A stretch of DNA of 64,000 nt from assembly GCF_910592395.1 (NCBI RefSeq), contig NC_088326.1, positions 7,819,001-7,883,000 on the forward strand, read 5' to 3'. Position numbers and translations under genes: made by a program. Positions within the stretch are counted from its first letter, which is position 1, and the number at the start of each line of letters is the position of its first letter. This DNA comes from Lineus longissimus. Its lineage: Eukaryota > Nemertea > Pilidiophora > Heteronemertea > Lineidae. Of this stretch, positions 44,659-55,878 are shown piece by piece. Under the pieces are notes generated by a model that made no database searches, was not told the origin of the DNA, and saw only the letters and a list, made by a program, of their open reading frames with translations.

Positions 44659-45668
44659 AATGAAACGGCCTTAGGGCCATTGTGCTCACCGTAAAGATAT
44701 TTGGTGGTTAGGAACTCATCCTGGTTAAGAAACATGCTACATGTATAGTGTATAGGTCAAACCAAAGTCGGTATGACATGTGATGTATCGTTGCTAGCGG
44801 TACCTACCATAAAAATATCACCGAAAACAAGTCACTAATAAGCGAGATATTGCACTTTTTTACATTTTTAGTTTTGTCCTCCTGGTGGCCAAGTCGAGAA
44901 TTAGATTGGATTGAAATTCGGTGTCCGAGGTTATATGACGTTGAAAAACATGTGTACCAAATTTCAAGTTCATAGCTTGTGCGGTTAAGAAACGTGCCAA
45001 AGTTACACTCTAAATGGCCAATCTACGCCATTTGACCTATGTGACATTTAAAAGTAGGTCCAATCAAAAACCCGAATGATATTTGATGTATCCTTGCCAG
45101 CAGAACCTACCACAAAAATATTATCGAAAACGAGTCAATCATAAGAAACATATCACACTTTTTAGGTTTTCACTTCTGGCCCACCATCTCCCCGTTGGCC
45201 AAGTCAAGAATAAGATCGGACCGAAATTCAGTGTCAGAGGTTAATTAACATAGGGAGTCATGTGTACCAAATTTGAAGTTCATAGCCCTAGCGGTTAAGA
45301 AACGTGCCATATTTACAATCAAACAGCCAATTTACGCCATTTGACCACTGTGACCTTAAACATTAGGTCAAATCAAAAAGCTGTATGATATGTGATGTAT
45401 CCTTGCTAGGAGAACCTACAATAATAGAGAGAGATATCATACTTTTTAGGTTTCCACTTCTGGCCCCCTGGTGGCCAAGTCAAAAATCAGATGGGACCGA
45501 AATTCATTGACAGAGGTCACCTTACCTGGGGGTCCTGTGTACAAAGTTTCAAGTTCATATATTTATCGGTTAAGAAACGTGCCATTGTTTTTGAAACAGG
45601 ATACGACGACTGACGACGACGGACGACGGACACTGCGATGTTGTATAGACTCCCCTACGTGAGCCAAA
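44659..45668 (+). repeat. Dispersed repeat with three internal copies
   Basis: The phrases 'ggttaagaaacgtgcca' (near 44983, 45295 and 45568, with a diverged form near 44724), 'gtgtaccaaatttcaagttc' and 'ctggtggccaagtc' recur in the same order at spacings of about 312 and 273 bp. The block ends in 'cgacgacggacgacggacac' and 'ctacgtgagcc'. It looks like a non-autonomous or satellite-like element that occurs elsewhere in such genomes. Confidence 0.7.
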
Positions 45669-46046
45669 CCATAAATAATTAGGTTGTAATCAATGGCAAC
45701 ATATACTGTAAATTGTTTCTTATAGAGAGGTGACTCAAAGATTGATGTACACATCATGAATGTTTGTAAGGTTTTTGTCAAATTATTGCTTATTCAACAA
45801 TTTGGAACGATTTTACGCTTATGTGTGCCAAAACAAGCTCATCGATGGAAAAATGAACCGTTTTCTAATCTAAATCAACTAGAAACGGTGCTTCAAAATC
45901 ACAAAACTATCAAATTTCCCATCAGATAACAGTAACATTAAATTATAAAAAATTTGATAGAAATAATATGGGATTTTTTAACATGTGAACATGGAACCAA
46001 AAAAATGAGACGTTTTTGCATTTTTTGCATTTCTTTTCACTTTTTT
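45669..46046. other. Intronic sequence
   Basis: No feature supported. Confidence 0.5.
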
Positions 46047-46185
46047 ACTGCGAACGCAAAATTAAACCTGCTATAAAACTAGTTGTAGTCAGTCAAAATT
46101 AATAAGATATGAATTTCCCATTAGATGAAAACAAATAGAAATATGTGAAACCCTTAGATGGTCCATTAGCTGCACTGACAACATA
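46047..46185 (+). repeat. Dispersed repeat, copy 2
   Basis: Diverged copy of 15969-16090, with shared 'tataaaactagttgt' and 'aataagatatgaat'. Confidence 0.65.
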
Positions 46186-46944
46186 CTAAACTGCCAACCA
46201 CAAAAATATGTGATGATGTGGAGTAGAAAAATGCTTTTCGAAAATTAACCTCAAACCAGTGCCATCACTTCTCCTCAAAACTGTCAAAAAAGCAAAGTGC
46301 GAAACATATCCCTTCTCCTATGATTGTTATCTTGGCATTATATCGAATAGTTTTATAGAGATTAGTGATTCGAAGCAGGCGTTTGCTTTAAAACGGAATG
46401 TTTGTAACGGCCATTTTCAGCTGATCGGATAATCAACCATCCGCTCAACACACAAGGTGAGATGTCTAGATGAGACTCTTGTGATTGGTTTGAGTCTATT
46501 ATTCATTCCTCATTGCCAATTGTTTCACAAAATTTTGACATTTGAATTGAATGTTAAAAATTCAAGAGTCTGTCTCACTTCTCGGTCTTACTCCAAAAAT
46601 ACGTCCAGCCTGTTTCGATTATTCAAAAGTGTAAATGTAAATGTTTTCTTAGAAAAATGGAATGAACATATTGAATGCGTCCCGTTTTTGATTGTGTAAT
46701 CAACAAATAAATATCCTAAATTCTATCTGCGAATTATGAGTGGCGTACATTTACATTGTTAGAGTGCATGGGCGGTTGGTCTAAAAAGCAATTAGTGTCT
46801 GATCAGGGGAGCATCCATCCCAGAGCATGCTCCGCACAAAACAGTGAACTCTTCACTCTCTCCATTATCCACTTACACAGTAGACAGTTCACAGTTGGCC
46901 AGATGCTTTCGCCGTCTATTATCCGCTTCTTGAATTAACAATGA
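46186..46944. other. Intronic sequence
   Basis: No feature supported. Confidence 0.5.
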
Positions 46945-47745
46945 GTGGGCCCATACGTGAGACAAAAAGTTACCAGATTGTGACTCGTGGCTGTGAATGA
47001 TAGGACCCCGACCCCTGATCACTGCCAAACTTTATATGTGAGACAAAAAAATTCCTGATTGTGACTTACGGCTTGGAATGATGGGACCCCGACCCAAGAC
47101 CACTGCCAAACTTTATATGTGAGACAAAAAGTTACCAGATTGTGACTCGTGGCTGTGAATGATAGGACCCCGACCCATGATCACTGCCAAACTTCATACG
47201 TGAGACAAAAAGTTACCAGATTGTGACTTACGGCTGGGAATGATGGGACCCCGACCCATGACCACTGCCAAACTTCATACGTGAGACAAAAAGTTACCAG
47301 ATTGTGACTCGCGGCTGGGAATGATAGGACCCCGACCCATGATCACTGCCAAACTTCATACGTGAGACAAAAAGTTACCAGATTGTGACTCGTGGCTGGG
47401 AATGATAGGAGCCCGACCCCTGATCACTGCCAAACTTCATACGTGAGACAAAAAGTTACCAGATTGTGACTCGCGGCTGTGAATGATAGGACCCCGACCC
47501 ATGATCACTGCCAAACTTTATATGTGAGACAAAAAGTTCCCAGATTGTGTCTCGTGGCTGTGAATGATAGGACCCCGACCCATGATCACTGCCAAACTTC
47601 ATACGTAAGACAAAAAGTTACCAGATTGTGACTCGTGGCTAGGAATGATAGGACCCCGACCCATGATCATTGCCAAAATTCATACTTGAGACAAAAATTT
47701 ACCAGACTGTGACTGGCAGCTGGGAATGAGAGGACCTAACCACCC
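46945..47745 (+). repeat. 81-bp minisatellite, about 10 copies
   Basis: Units containing 'gagacaaaaagttaccagat' and 'aggaccccgaccc' start near 46959 and repeat every 81 bp (46961, 47042, 47123, 47204 and onward). Copies are 85-97 percent alike by eye and decay at the right end. 81 is a multiple of 3, but stops are frequent and there is no open frame across the array. Confidence 0.92.
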
Positions 47746-49403
47746 CAACCCCTCTTACTCCTGGCACATAGGGGAAAAAGGTCTCTTATTGTGACATGTT
47801 GTTGGAAATGATACCGCCTGTAGCCGCCCATCCTCACTGCTAAAATGAAATGAAAGAGTCAAAATTTCAAATTCAAATTGATTTATTGATTTATCATCTA
47901 TTCGGCTACAGTCAAAAACTATATATATAGTCCAAATTAAAAACACGTGGTCATTCAACAATATTCCAGATTATCATACCTCATTAGTATGTGAGCCAAT
48001 CACGTCGCGTCATTCACGACCACGTGCCATGCGATAATTTTGACTATTCCACGGCATTATTCCACGGCTGACGTCATCGATGACGCGATATTCCAAATGG
48101 CGGCCATTAAGATTTCGACGAAATCGGCGATAAAAAACAGCATATTTACGGCGTTTTAAGCCAGGAAGTTGCACAGTGATACTGTCAGGGTCTTGAATTA
48201 CACCCACAAAGTAGGTAGGTTGCAATGGGTGGGACTGTTACATCCACGAACAGAAAGTACAAGGCATTCAAGTTGGGCCTGGACTCGCTTCAAACAAACA
48301 TCGTCTGCTAATGTAAACACACACTGTCTACAGTACATAATGTATCATGTAGGAGCCAGTTTTCGCGGGTCTTATCACTAAGTGCAGATTTACTAGCTTC
48401 CAGCGATTCCATACACGCAAAAGCTTATTTATTACGAAATTTGAGATCAATAACGAAATATCTGGGGTGCTGCGTGGATGTTTTAAGCGTGATTTAATCT
48501 TGAAATCGCTCACTGAAAGATCGATGCAGACCAAAACAAATCCGAAGCGGCTCCCCCATTTTCGCGGGTATTGCGCATGCGCGACTGATTGTTGTGTTTC
48601 TGTGTCGTGTGCATGATCCTAGGTATTGACCCAGTGTTTTGAACGTAATTAGAGAATTGCTTGCCTGTTTAGGACGCATTTTGGGCGCTTTCTTTGCGAA
48701 ACGAAATGAAAATCAAAAATCAGAAAATTTCTTCTCTGGAAACGAAGTGACGCGCGAGAAAACGGGAAAAAACGGGTTTTCGCGAAATTGGGGATGACTC
48801 GAAATTGGGGAGCAGCACCATACACGTCTTGGCTCCATACATGATTTGCGTATCCGCCAATTAAAAATCACTTTGACAGTGGTTTGGGTCGCTGTGCAAA
48901 ACCTGCTGGGCCGATTTCTTCAAGGTTTGGTTTGAAGCCTCGTGAAATAATTTTTGACCTGACAAATAATTTTGACTATTCTATGGCTTGACATGCAATA
49001 TTTATATAATATTCAATGGTATTCTTCGTTGCGCAGAGAATGTGCGCAAAAGCAAACACACAGTAGAATGTTCACTGTTTAATGCGATATCGACAACAGT
49101 GAAATGCTCTACTGTGGTATAGTAGAGAGTACGTTGCGACCTGAGATCAGGCTTTATGTCGTTTTGAATATCGAGAGGCGGAGTATATTGTAAGCAACTG
49201 GTGCCAGGAGGTCAGGGGAGAGGCCTAGTCCTTCTCAAAAGCCTGTGGGCAGTATGACTTTGAGATAACTCTTTTTGAGGCTTGATTGACTTGATTGATC
49301 TCTGAGCATAGTCAGCATGGTCAGGAACTTGGTTGCAGCTTCCTCATAATCTTGTAAAAATCATCCGATGAACAGATGTGCAAACAGCATACCATGACCA
49401 GGA
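47746..49403. other. SLC20 intron 2 sequence
   Basis: No gene recognised. Near 48070-48110 lie TGACGTCATCGATGACG and AAATGGCGGCC motifs, and 'taattttgactattc' occurs at 48036 and 48969, suggesting the borders of an unknown element of about 1 kb. Confidence 0.4.
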
Positions 49404-49753
49404 TTGAAAAAAGGTACGTGGATCTATTATATCTGGATGATGAGGGTTTTACACCTTCTGAAGGCACTAAATCTACTGCGTCCGGAGATCGAAACCGTAA
49501 TGTCATTTTGTAGGGGATGTGCCGTCAACATTTCTTTCGGACAGGTCTTTTTCGGACAAGTCGGTTTGCAAAGGTGTGCGTGTTTACGGGAGGTTCTCAT
49601 TTGTACAGGAAAAACAAAATTAAAAGAATCACCCAATTAATAAAATTGACTGACTTTGAAGGTCGTTTTGTTTTATTTCAAGAACGAATTGGAGCTGACG
49701 AAAGGACCATTTATCCATACTGTAAGACCTTCTTTGGTTTGTCGCCATTGTAG
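49404..49753 (+). other. Unassigned short open frames
   Basis: Two overlapping + frames (for example SHLYRKNKIKRITQLIKL near 49600) were looked at. No family is recognised and no clear splice sites were found. Confidence 0.25.
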
Positions 49754-50938
49754 ACACAGAAGGCTGATGGACTTAAAGTGATACTATGATGTGATTTACA
49801 ACTTTGCGGAAATACGTCCGTTTTTAATTGTTGATCACAAATGTGAAGCTCAAATTTTCCATTTTTGATTAGATTTGTTATAAAATCGCTGAATGTAAAC
49901 CACCGCGACCGTGCAGATGTTCATGTTTTGACGTCATCAACGAAAACGGCATCGAAGCGAGCCGTCCGGGTGTGATTAAACCATCAATTTCTAGAAAATG
50001 TGCATTTCGATTCGAAAACCTTACCGATTATGAGAAAGTGACGTAGTCATTTGTCAAAAACAGCTAAAACATTATGTGGTGAAATTTGACACGAGTTACC
50101 CTTTAAGGTTCTGGATGTGAACCTTCTCTCTCATTTGCATTTGGTATCATTCCAAGCAAGTCATTTTATAGGCTGATGTGTATTGATGCTGTGCTTGGGG
50201 AAGTGTCTCAATGGTATCAGTTCTATGGATCGGATGTTCCTCCAGATTTATTTCTTGATAAGCACAAATTGTATCCGGTGGACGTTGTGTATAGGCTACA
50301 CTATCATCATGCATCATCCTTCTGCGTGGCATTACTTAATGAATGACCCTTCGTTAGCCTGTTCAAGCAATGCCGACTATAGCAGGTGGTTATTGTATTA
50401 AACAAAGGCAGGTGATTGTACATGCTTTGGAATTTGGCACTTTCTCATCATGCTCTTTGATCCTTTGTGTATGATGATGACTACATACAACAAGAGGTGA
50501 AGCCTGAAAGTTTCACAAACAATGACTCACCAGTAATCTAATTAGTCGATTCGAATCTCTTTTTACAGGTGCAACATTCTGTTAACTTTTTTACTATTGA
50601 CAGCAGTGTACGTTCATACACTGCTGCTATTGATCATGACATCCCATCCAATGACGATTGAGCAAATTAGAGTTTTCGGCTGTTTGAGATCTTGACTTTT
50701 AAGATGAACAAATATTGCAGGAGAATTAGCAACTTGTTTCAGCTACATGTTGTGCAGTAAACTTTATGACCACATTACTTTCACATCCAAATGCCTCCGA
50801 TGGGTTTGCTTTTTGGCACGTTGCACTCATATTTAGTTTTTCCACCATCTTGTATTATACTGGTACCTATCTGGTATGGACAGAATGTCAGCTGAGCGCC
50901 AGGCTCTTTAGTCTCTTGTTATTATTGCTATCGTGTTA
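49754..50938. other. Intronic sequence
   Basis: No gene. A small perfect hairpin AGCAGTGTAcgttcaTACACTGCT lies near 50604-50627. Confidence 0.5.
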
Positions 50939-51372
50939 CAATATTCTCAGAGAATGTGGATCAGATGATTTGCTACAACTTTCATACCAGGCAACATTTT
51001 TGTTTTTGCTTCGTTCATGAGATAATAGCTCTTTTGTTTTAGGTAATTATTAAATGACAAAAAAAATCGTTTCCGGACAACTCCCCCGTAACCGCTTGGT
51101 TGAGAGTGCTTAAAATTTCAGGGATGATAGGCGATATATTGAAGTTGTGCATGTGCAGTTTAATTTTTTTCAGTTATGTAACTAATTTGCATTATAATTA
51201 GCTCTATTGTTTTTTACCTCTTTAGCTCTTAGTTCGCGTATTATTAATCCTACCTTTATACAATTTTCAGGGAAGGTGGATCAGATGATTTGCAACAACT
51301 TGCATTCAAGGCAATATTTTGATATTTGCTTCCTTTCGGAGACAATTACATTGATTTGAGGCAAAAAGTGCT
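50939..51372 (+). repeat. Two direct copies of a roughly 110-bp repeat
   Basis: 'Gtggatcagatgatttgc' at about 50956 and 51279, each followed by a similar stretch (caacattt / caatatttt, ttgcttc). Spacing 323 bp. Confidence 0.65.
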
Positions 51373-51937
51373 ACGGTAATTACAAGAAATTATTTTTTCA
51401 TTTAGGTGTCAACCGATTATCGCAAACACAATGAAGTCGATTCGCCAGAAATGAAATTGCATTTTTTTACATGGGTTTATAATTCAGGGACAACATGAGT
51501 GATATACGGTCTATTGATGTTAGTTCTTTCTTCTTCTAGACAATCAGTATGGCCAAACGAGGTCTTTTTCTTAATGATTTCTGTTTGACAGCATTTGGGA
51601 TACCAGTATTATAATAATTTTTTATATTATTTTTTTATCACCAGATATATACGCGTTTTTCAGAGAATGTCTCATAGAATGATGATTTTGATAACGATAA
51701 TGATAATGATAATGTTAATATTGAGTTCTTATATAGTGCTTTTCCATGTTTGCCTGATCAAAGCGCTTTTGGGATATCATATTATTACCGCGGTCTCCAC
51801 AGAAATCAATCAGGGGCGTCAATGAGCAACCACAAGGCGTTCACTCGAACTCGACCAGTAGGGGAACTAAGCAGTACTCGGCTGGGATAATATCCGCGGC
51901 TACCACGTGATTAAACCCTTAAAATCTTTACTTGTAG
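51373..51937. other. End of SLC20 intron 2
   Basis: At 51693-51780 an ATAATG repeat is followed by 'cttatatagtgcttttcc' and 'caaagcgcttttggg', which resembles a common SINE/LINE tail fragment. The acceptor TTGTAG precedes 51938. Confidence 0.45.
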
Positions 51938-52197
51938 GTCGGCACCGACGAACGATATCTGACGCCATGTACCATAGCGAGGCCCAAGCGTCCGTCCATG
52001 CCAGGTCCAAGTTTCGGCGACAACGTTCTGCACCAGATACACGGCATTTGGTTCGCTTTATGTCATATGCTGTAAAGGAGGAAGATATCTTTGAATCCGG
52101 AGATAGTGCTCTCAATAGGGATATTACGCCGCAGTGCAATGGACATGAAGATAACCAAAGGTTTTCATTGCCTGGGATTCAGTATTCGTCAATAAAG
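51938..52197 (+). CDS. slc20: SLC20/PiT exon 3 in window (cytoplasmic loop)
   Basis: A 260-nt exon with acceptor ttgtAG and strong donor GTGAGT. It begins with two bases, completing the codon left open at 17141 (GGT), and ends in phase 0. The 86 codons read GRHRRTISDAMYHSEAQ, then ARSKFRRQRSAPD, then FMSYAVKEEDIFESGDS and finally LPGIQYSSIK. The mix of basic, serine and acidic patches without hydrophobic segments fits the intracellular loop of PiT. The uninterrupted frame over 260 nt and the matching phases are the main evidence. Similarity to known PiT loops is weak, as expected for this variable region. It sits directly after the 34.8-kb intron with the composite array. Confidence 0.78.
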
Positions 52198-52778
52198 GTG
52201 AGTCGTTTTTTGGTGGTTCGATTGCGAACCACCATCTGTGCTTGGTTATTCGTTTTTACTCCTCTATAGTCCCATGTATGCATCTGCGTGAAGAAATTAG
52301 TTCTCATGTTTGTAACATCCAAAGAGACAATGCTATTCTGCCTAGATCCCTCAGATTAATCTCAGCTTGATTCACCCACTTGAATTTACTAATAGCCGCT
52401 ATAACCTGGTGAATAAATGATTTATTTGATACCAGCTTTGTTCCATACATCGCCGATGTATAGCGTAGTAATCGTATATTGAGTCGGTTGTCTGCTTGTG
52501 GATGTGAATGTACACATTTTAGCTTGCTGGCGCCATCAAATGCTACACTTTTTCACATCAGCATCGCATTAACAGTGATATTCGCCTTTCACCCTGATTT
52601 GGTGGATTAGCAACTTGATTTTTGCAGATATTCAACATGAGTCGCCAAAAAATCCGCGCCGTCTAAATTGTTGGTGCTGCCACTTATCGATAGCCAGTTG
52701 AGTTCGCGAGTAAGCGTTGCGGGAATTTCGAATAACCTGATTTGGTGCGTCACACAGTTGAATTACGGTAAATACAGT
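52198..52778. other. SLC20 intron 3 sequence
   Basis: No feature supported. Confidence 0.5.
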
Positions 52779-53033
52779 ACTGTATACATTTAGCTGGCCA
52801 CCACCAGGAGATCAAAATAGGGCTATATTTATCATTATACATTTTCTAGCAATAAGCCATCATAGATCAATTCGCAATTGCATTCCTAAGCTTCATAGGC
52901 CTATTGAATGCGGACAAATTCCTATGGGACTGACCATGCATCTATTTCCCCAGTTATCCTAGAACATGTATAATGATGAATATAGGCCTATTTTGATCTC
53001 CTGGTGGTGGCCAGCTAATTCAATGCATACAGT
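52779..53033. mobile_element. Short foldback MITE, about 255 bp
   Basis: The left arm (52779-52851, containing agctggccaccaccaggaga) and right arm (about 52958-53033) are imperfect reverse complements over about 70-75 bp. The outer parts actgtat/atacagt also pair. No coding capacity. Confidence 0.75.
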
Positions 53034-53522
53034 ATGTGTGTCGGTAATTTCTCCTGCACGCTGCTACCTATATAGATTTACAATGAAAACATCTTATCTA
53101 TGACAGGTTCCTCTGATGATACCACATCACATTTCAACAACTCCTGCCAAGATTGCCCCCATCATATGCGCAAAAACCTCAGTCCCTGCCCTGCCCACAA
53201 TTCGAACCACCCCTTCAGTCTTTTTTAAAGACTGCTTGTTTTCGATGTAACGGCCTGGGCTCTTGCTAGATACAATTTACTATCCTTCAGATCATAACGC
53301 GATGGTTTTTGTCGTTAACGAGGCTATATATTTAATTACAATTTTAAACAAGTTTAGTAGAGTACCATGTAATCGCTGTCTGGTCAACGGTAGGCCGTCA
53401 CATTCCCTTCGAAGCTATGGAGTCAATCTCTGGGAATGTGTTCCGTGGTTTTTCATTCGAAATTCTGCCTTTTCTTAATTTCTTTCGTGATTTTGACGGA
53501 TTGCTGCAATGACCGTACATGT
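53034..53522. other. Intronic sequence
   Basis: No feature supported. Confidence 0.5.
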
Positions 53523-53945
53523 TTAGCAAACCCTCGAGTACGGTTCAGCGACTTCACCTTGTACGGTTTGACAAAGGCAATCTGTACGCCGAAATTCATT
53601 TTCCGACGTGTACGGCAGCACTCCATGGCACGGTACGGGCATGGTGATCCCAGTTCTTCTCGTCTCAATGAGCATCCTATCAATACTCACCAAGGTACAT
53701 ATAAAACAGAACAAAAAGGTACAAGAAAACAATAATTTGAATGATAGAATTTTACTTAGACTTTCAACAAACAAATTTTTCTCCGAGCAACGGTTCGTAT
53801 TAGGGTTCGAAGCACTGGTGTGCGACGTGTGTATAAAAGGAATGCTCCAGCACAAGACACCTCAAAGATAGCACTGGCGAGAACCTTCACAAGTGTGCGG
53901 TGTGCGACAAGACCTACAAGCATAAAGTGCACTCTCCGGGATGGT
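53523..53945 (+). pseudogene. Decayed C2H2 zinc-finger fragment
   Basis: In one frame near 53655-53695 the peptide DPSSSRLNEHPINTHQG looks like a finger helix with its histidine pair (H-x4-H), ending at a possible donor AG/GTACAT. Near 53815 LVCDVCIKGM gives a C-x2-C knuckle. After a frameshift, SSTRHLKDSTGENLHKCAVC continues with DKTYKHK, recalling the TGEKPhkC..C.K.. linker and knuckle. Stops and shifts separate the pieces. Zinc-finger genes multiply readily, so this may be a dead copy in SLC20 intron 3. Confidence 0.42.
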
Positions 53946-54832
53946 GTATGAGATACTGCTCGACGAGACCGTGCATTTTCGTCGACGTTTTCTCACAAAA
54001 CTTGTGAAGAAACATTGCTCCTGAAATAGAGTGAAATATTTCATATAATTGAAGCCATTTGCTGCTCCTCGAAGGCAAAAATGATCAACAAGTGGTAGTA
54101 AAGTTACATTTTAGATTGGGAATTATGACTGTCTTGGCCATATGTCAAGTGAATTGCGATAAATGATTTTTAATCGTAAGACCACACAACCCGTACACCT
54201 TTAGTGTATTATATTGCTACACCATATTATTATGTAGAGTATTTTAGAACTTTTGACAATCTATTTTTGTACAATTTCTACCAGTTTTCTCATAAAATTC
54301 TGATAACTATTTTAGGGTAAATTAATCACATTTATCAAACTACAATGTTCGTCTGTACAATGGTCGCCAACGCGTCCGAACGTGAACATCTATTCCTGTA
54401 TGATATCAAGGTTCTTGCCTTTGTTATCATGAATTGGACAAATATCAAACTAATATAGGCTTTTCGACCCTTGGTGTGAGTTTTGACTAATGGGACCATA
54501 TCGGCGAGAAGCAATCAACTCTCATTGTCAAAATCATTTAATCAAATTCAACCTGCTCGGACACAGCTTGACCATGACGTTGCTCAACTTTCAATTAGCC
54601 AACTGTCGCGTTCTTGAATTAGCAATATCAATTTAATCACATGTTATTAATTTCATGTACGGACGCAACAGCGTCCGTCGCAAAAAGGGCCTTTTCCAAC
54701 CGTCTAAGGTGGACGACGTTGATAGGTCGGTGAAGTCACGGGAACAAGATGTCGCATGTGGTTCAGACATTTTGATTGGCTCCGGGCATAATCCAAGCCA
54801 GCTTAAAACAGCTCGGCGTGGCCAGAATCGCC
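53946..54832. other. Intronic sequence
   Basis: No firm feature. A short + frame at 54655-54858 (GRNSVRRKKGLFQPSK) is unassigned. Confidence 0.45.
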
Positions 54833-54911
54833 AGATTATGCTGCGGAGATTTTATTAAAAACGTCGATTCATTTAACAACACATTTGACATTATTGTCTC
54901 CTTCACTTCAG
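54833..54911 (+). repeat. 79-bp direct repeat, copy 1
   Basis: Begins agattatgctgcggagattt and ends ccttcacttcag. An almost identical copy is at 55233-55311, exactly 400 bp further on. This copy is followed by GTAAGA. Confidence 0.9.
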
Positions 54912-55232
54912 GTAAGAAAACTTCCTTTACAATTTGTGATCATTTATTTCACAACTCATTACTGTTCATGCATTGAATGTTTGGTTATTCTTTTGATTTG
55001 ATTGACCGGTTAACATGAAGTACGGTGGCTTATTTAACTTTCATGAAATGTCATATTGTGCACGAAACTAGCTTTTAGCCAGCTCGTAATTTGTATGGTT
55101 CCGGTTAACCATTAGATAGATTGTTCATATATAGAGATCCGTAATGATCACTGAGACGTACATGTCTTTATACCACTTCACTTCATGTAATCTGATACAT
55201 TGATTTATGACTGTTGTATGCGTGTAGACTAG

Positions 55233-55311
55233 AGATTATGCTGCGGAGATTTAATTAAAAACGTCGATTCATTTAACAACACATTTGACATTCTTGTCTC
55301 CTTCACTTCAG
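55233..55311 (+). repeat. 79-bp direct repeat, copy 2
   Basis: Differs from copy 1 by about two bases. The intervening 321 bp (54912-55232) is AT-rich and non-coding. The arrangement could be a small duplication or the ends of an LTR-like element, but no LTR signature is seen. Confidence 0.9.
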
Positions 55312-55710
55312 ATATTCTCATCTTATAATAATATTGCTACACCATATTGCTACACCGGTGTACAGTAGTATCGCTAAACACTGTACACTATCATGAAGTC
55401 AAGATATTTTGCGGTGTATCTCCGCAATGCGAAATGCATATTACTTGCTACTTCGTCAGTCTTTACCGTTGATATTGCAGTACAAGATAGCCCTGCATGA
55501 ATGGCGTCTATTCGAGAGGCTTCGCCAAAAAATGATGTCTTTGAATGTCATAAAATGTTCATCTTTCAACGTGAATATTAGCTCCGTTTCTCGAAGTTAC
55601 ATCCGCATGGGCATACTGATGTAAACTACAACGACCGATGATGTATGCATAAAAAGAAGAACCGGATTAAACAACAGGAACTTACCGAAAATTGTAAAAA
55701 TATGTGCTAC
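55312..55710. other. Intronic sequence
   Basis: 'Attgctacacc' recurs at 55334 and 55347 and earlier near 54213. Nothing else supported. Confidence 0.45.
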
Positions 55711-55878
55711 CTGGAAAATCATGGCAAAACGGAACTTCGCTGAACCGTACATAGTGGTCGCTAAACCGCTACGGTTATCCACCGTGAGCACATGTTTGTA
55801 AAAGGGATGTGTAACTCGTTGATCATCAATGAAAGCAACTATCCTGATGATTTCGGTGTAGCTGTCTTGAATATTCAT
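55711..55878 (-). CDS. Candidate antisense exon with start codon, unassigned
   Basis: From ATG at 55878 a clean frame of 56 codons reads MNIQDSYTEIIRIVAFIDDQ, then VLTVDNRSGLATTMYGS, and KFRFAMIFQ up to a possible donor CCAG/GTAGCA. The composition looks protein-like, but the donor is weak and no second exon was found. It could be a fragment of a nested gene or of a mobile element. Confidence 0.28.

Noticed and set aside
46945-47745. CRISPR-like regular array
   Set aside because: The whole 81-bp unit repeats with no unique spacers, in an animal intron. It is a minisatellite.
54833-55311. LTR retrotransposon from the paired 79-bp repeats
   Set aside because: The repeats are short, and no TG..CA ends, primer site or coding region are visible.
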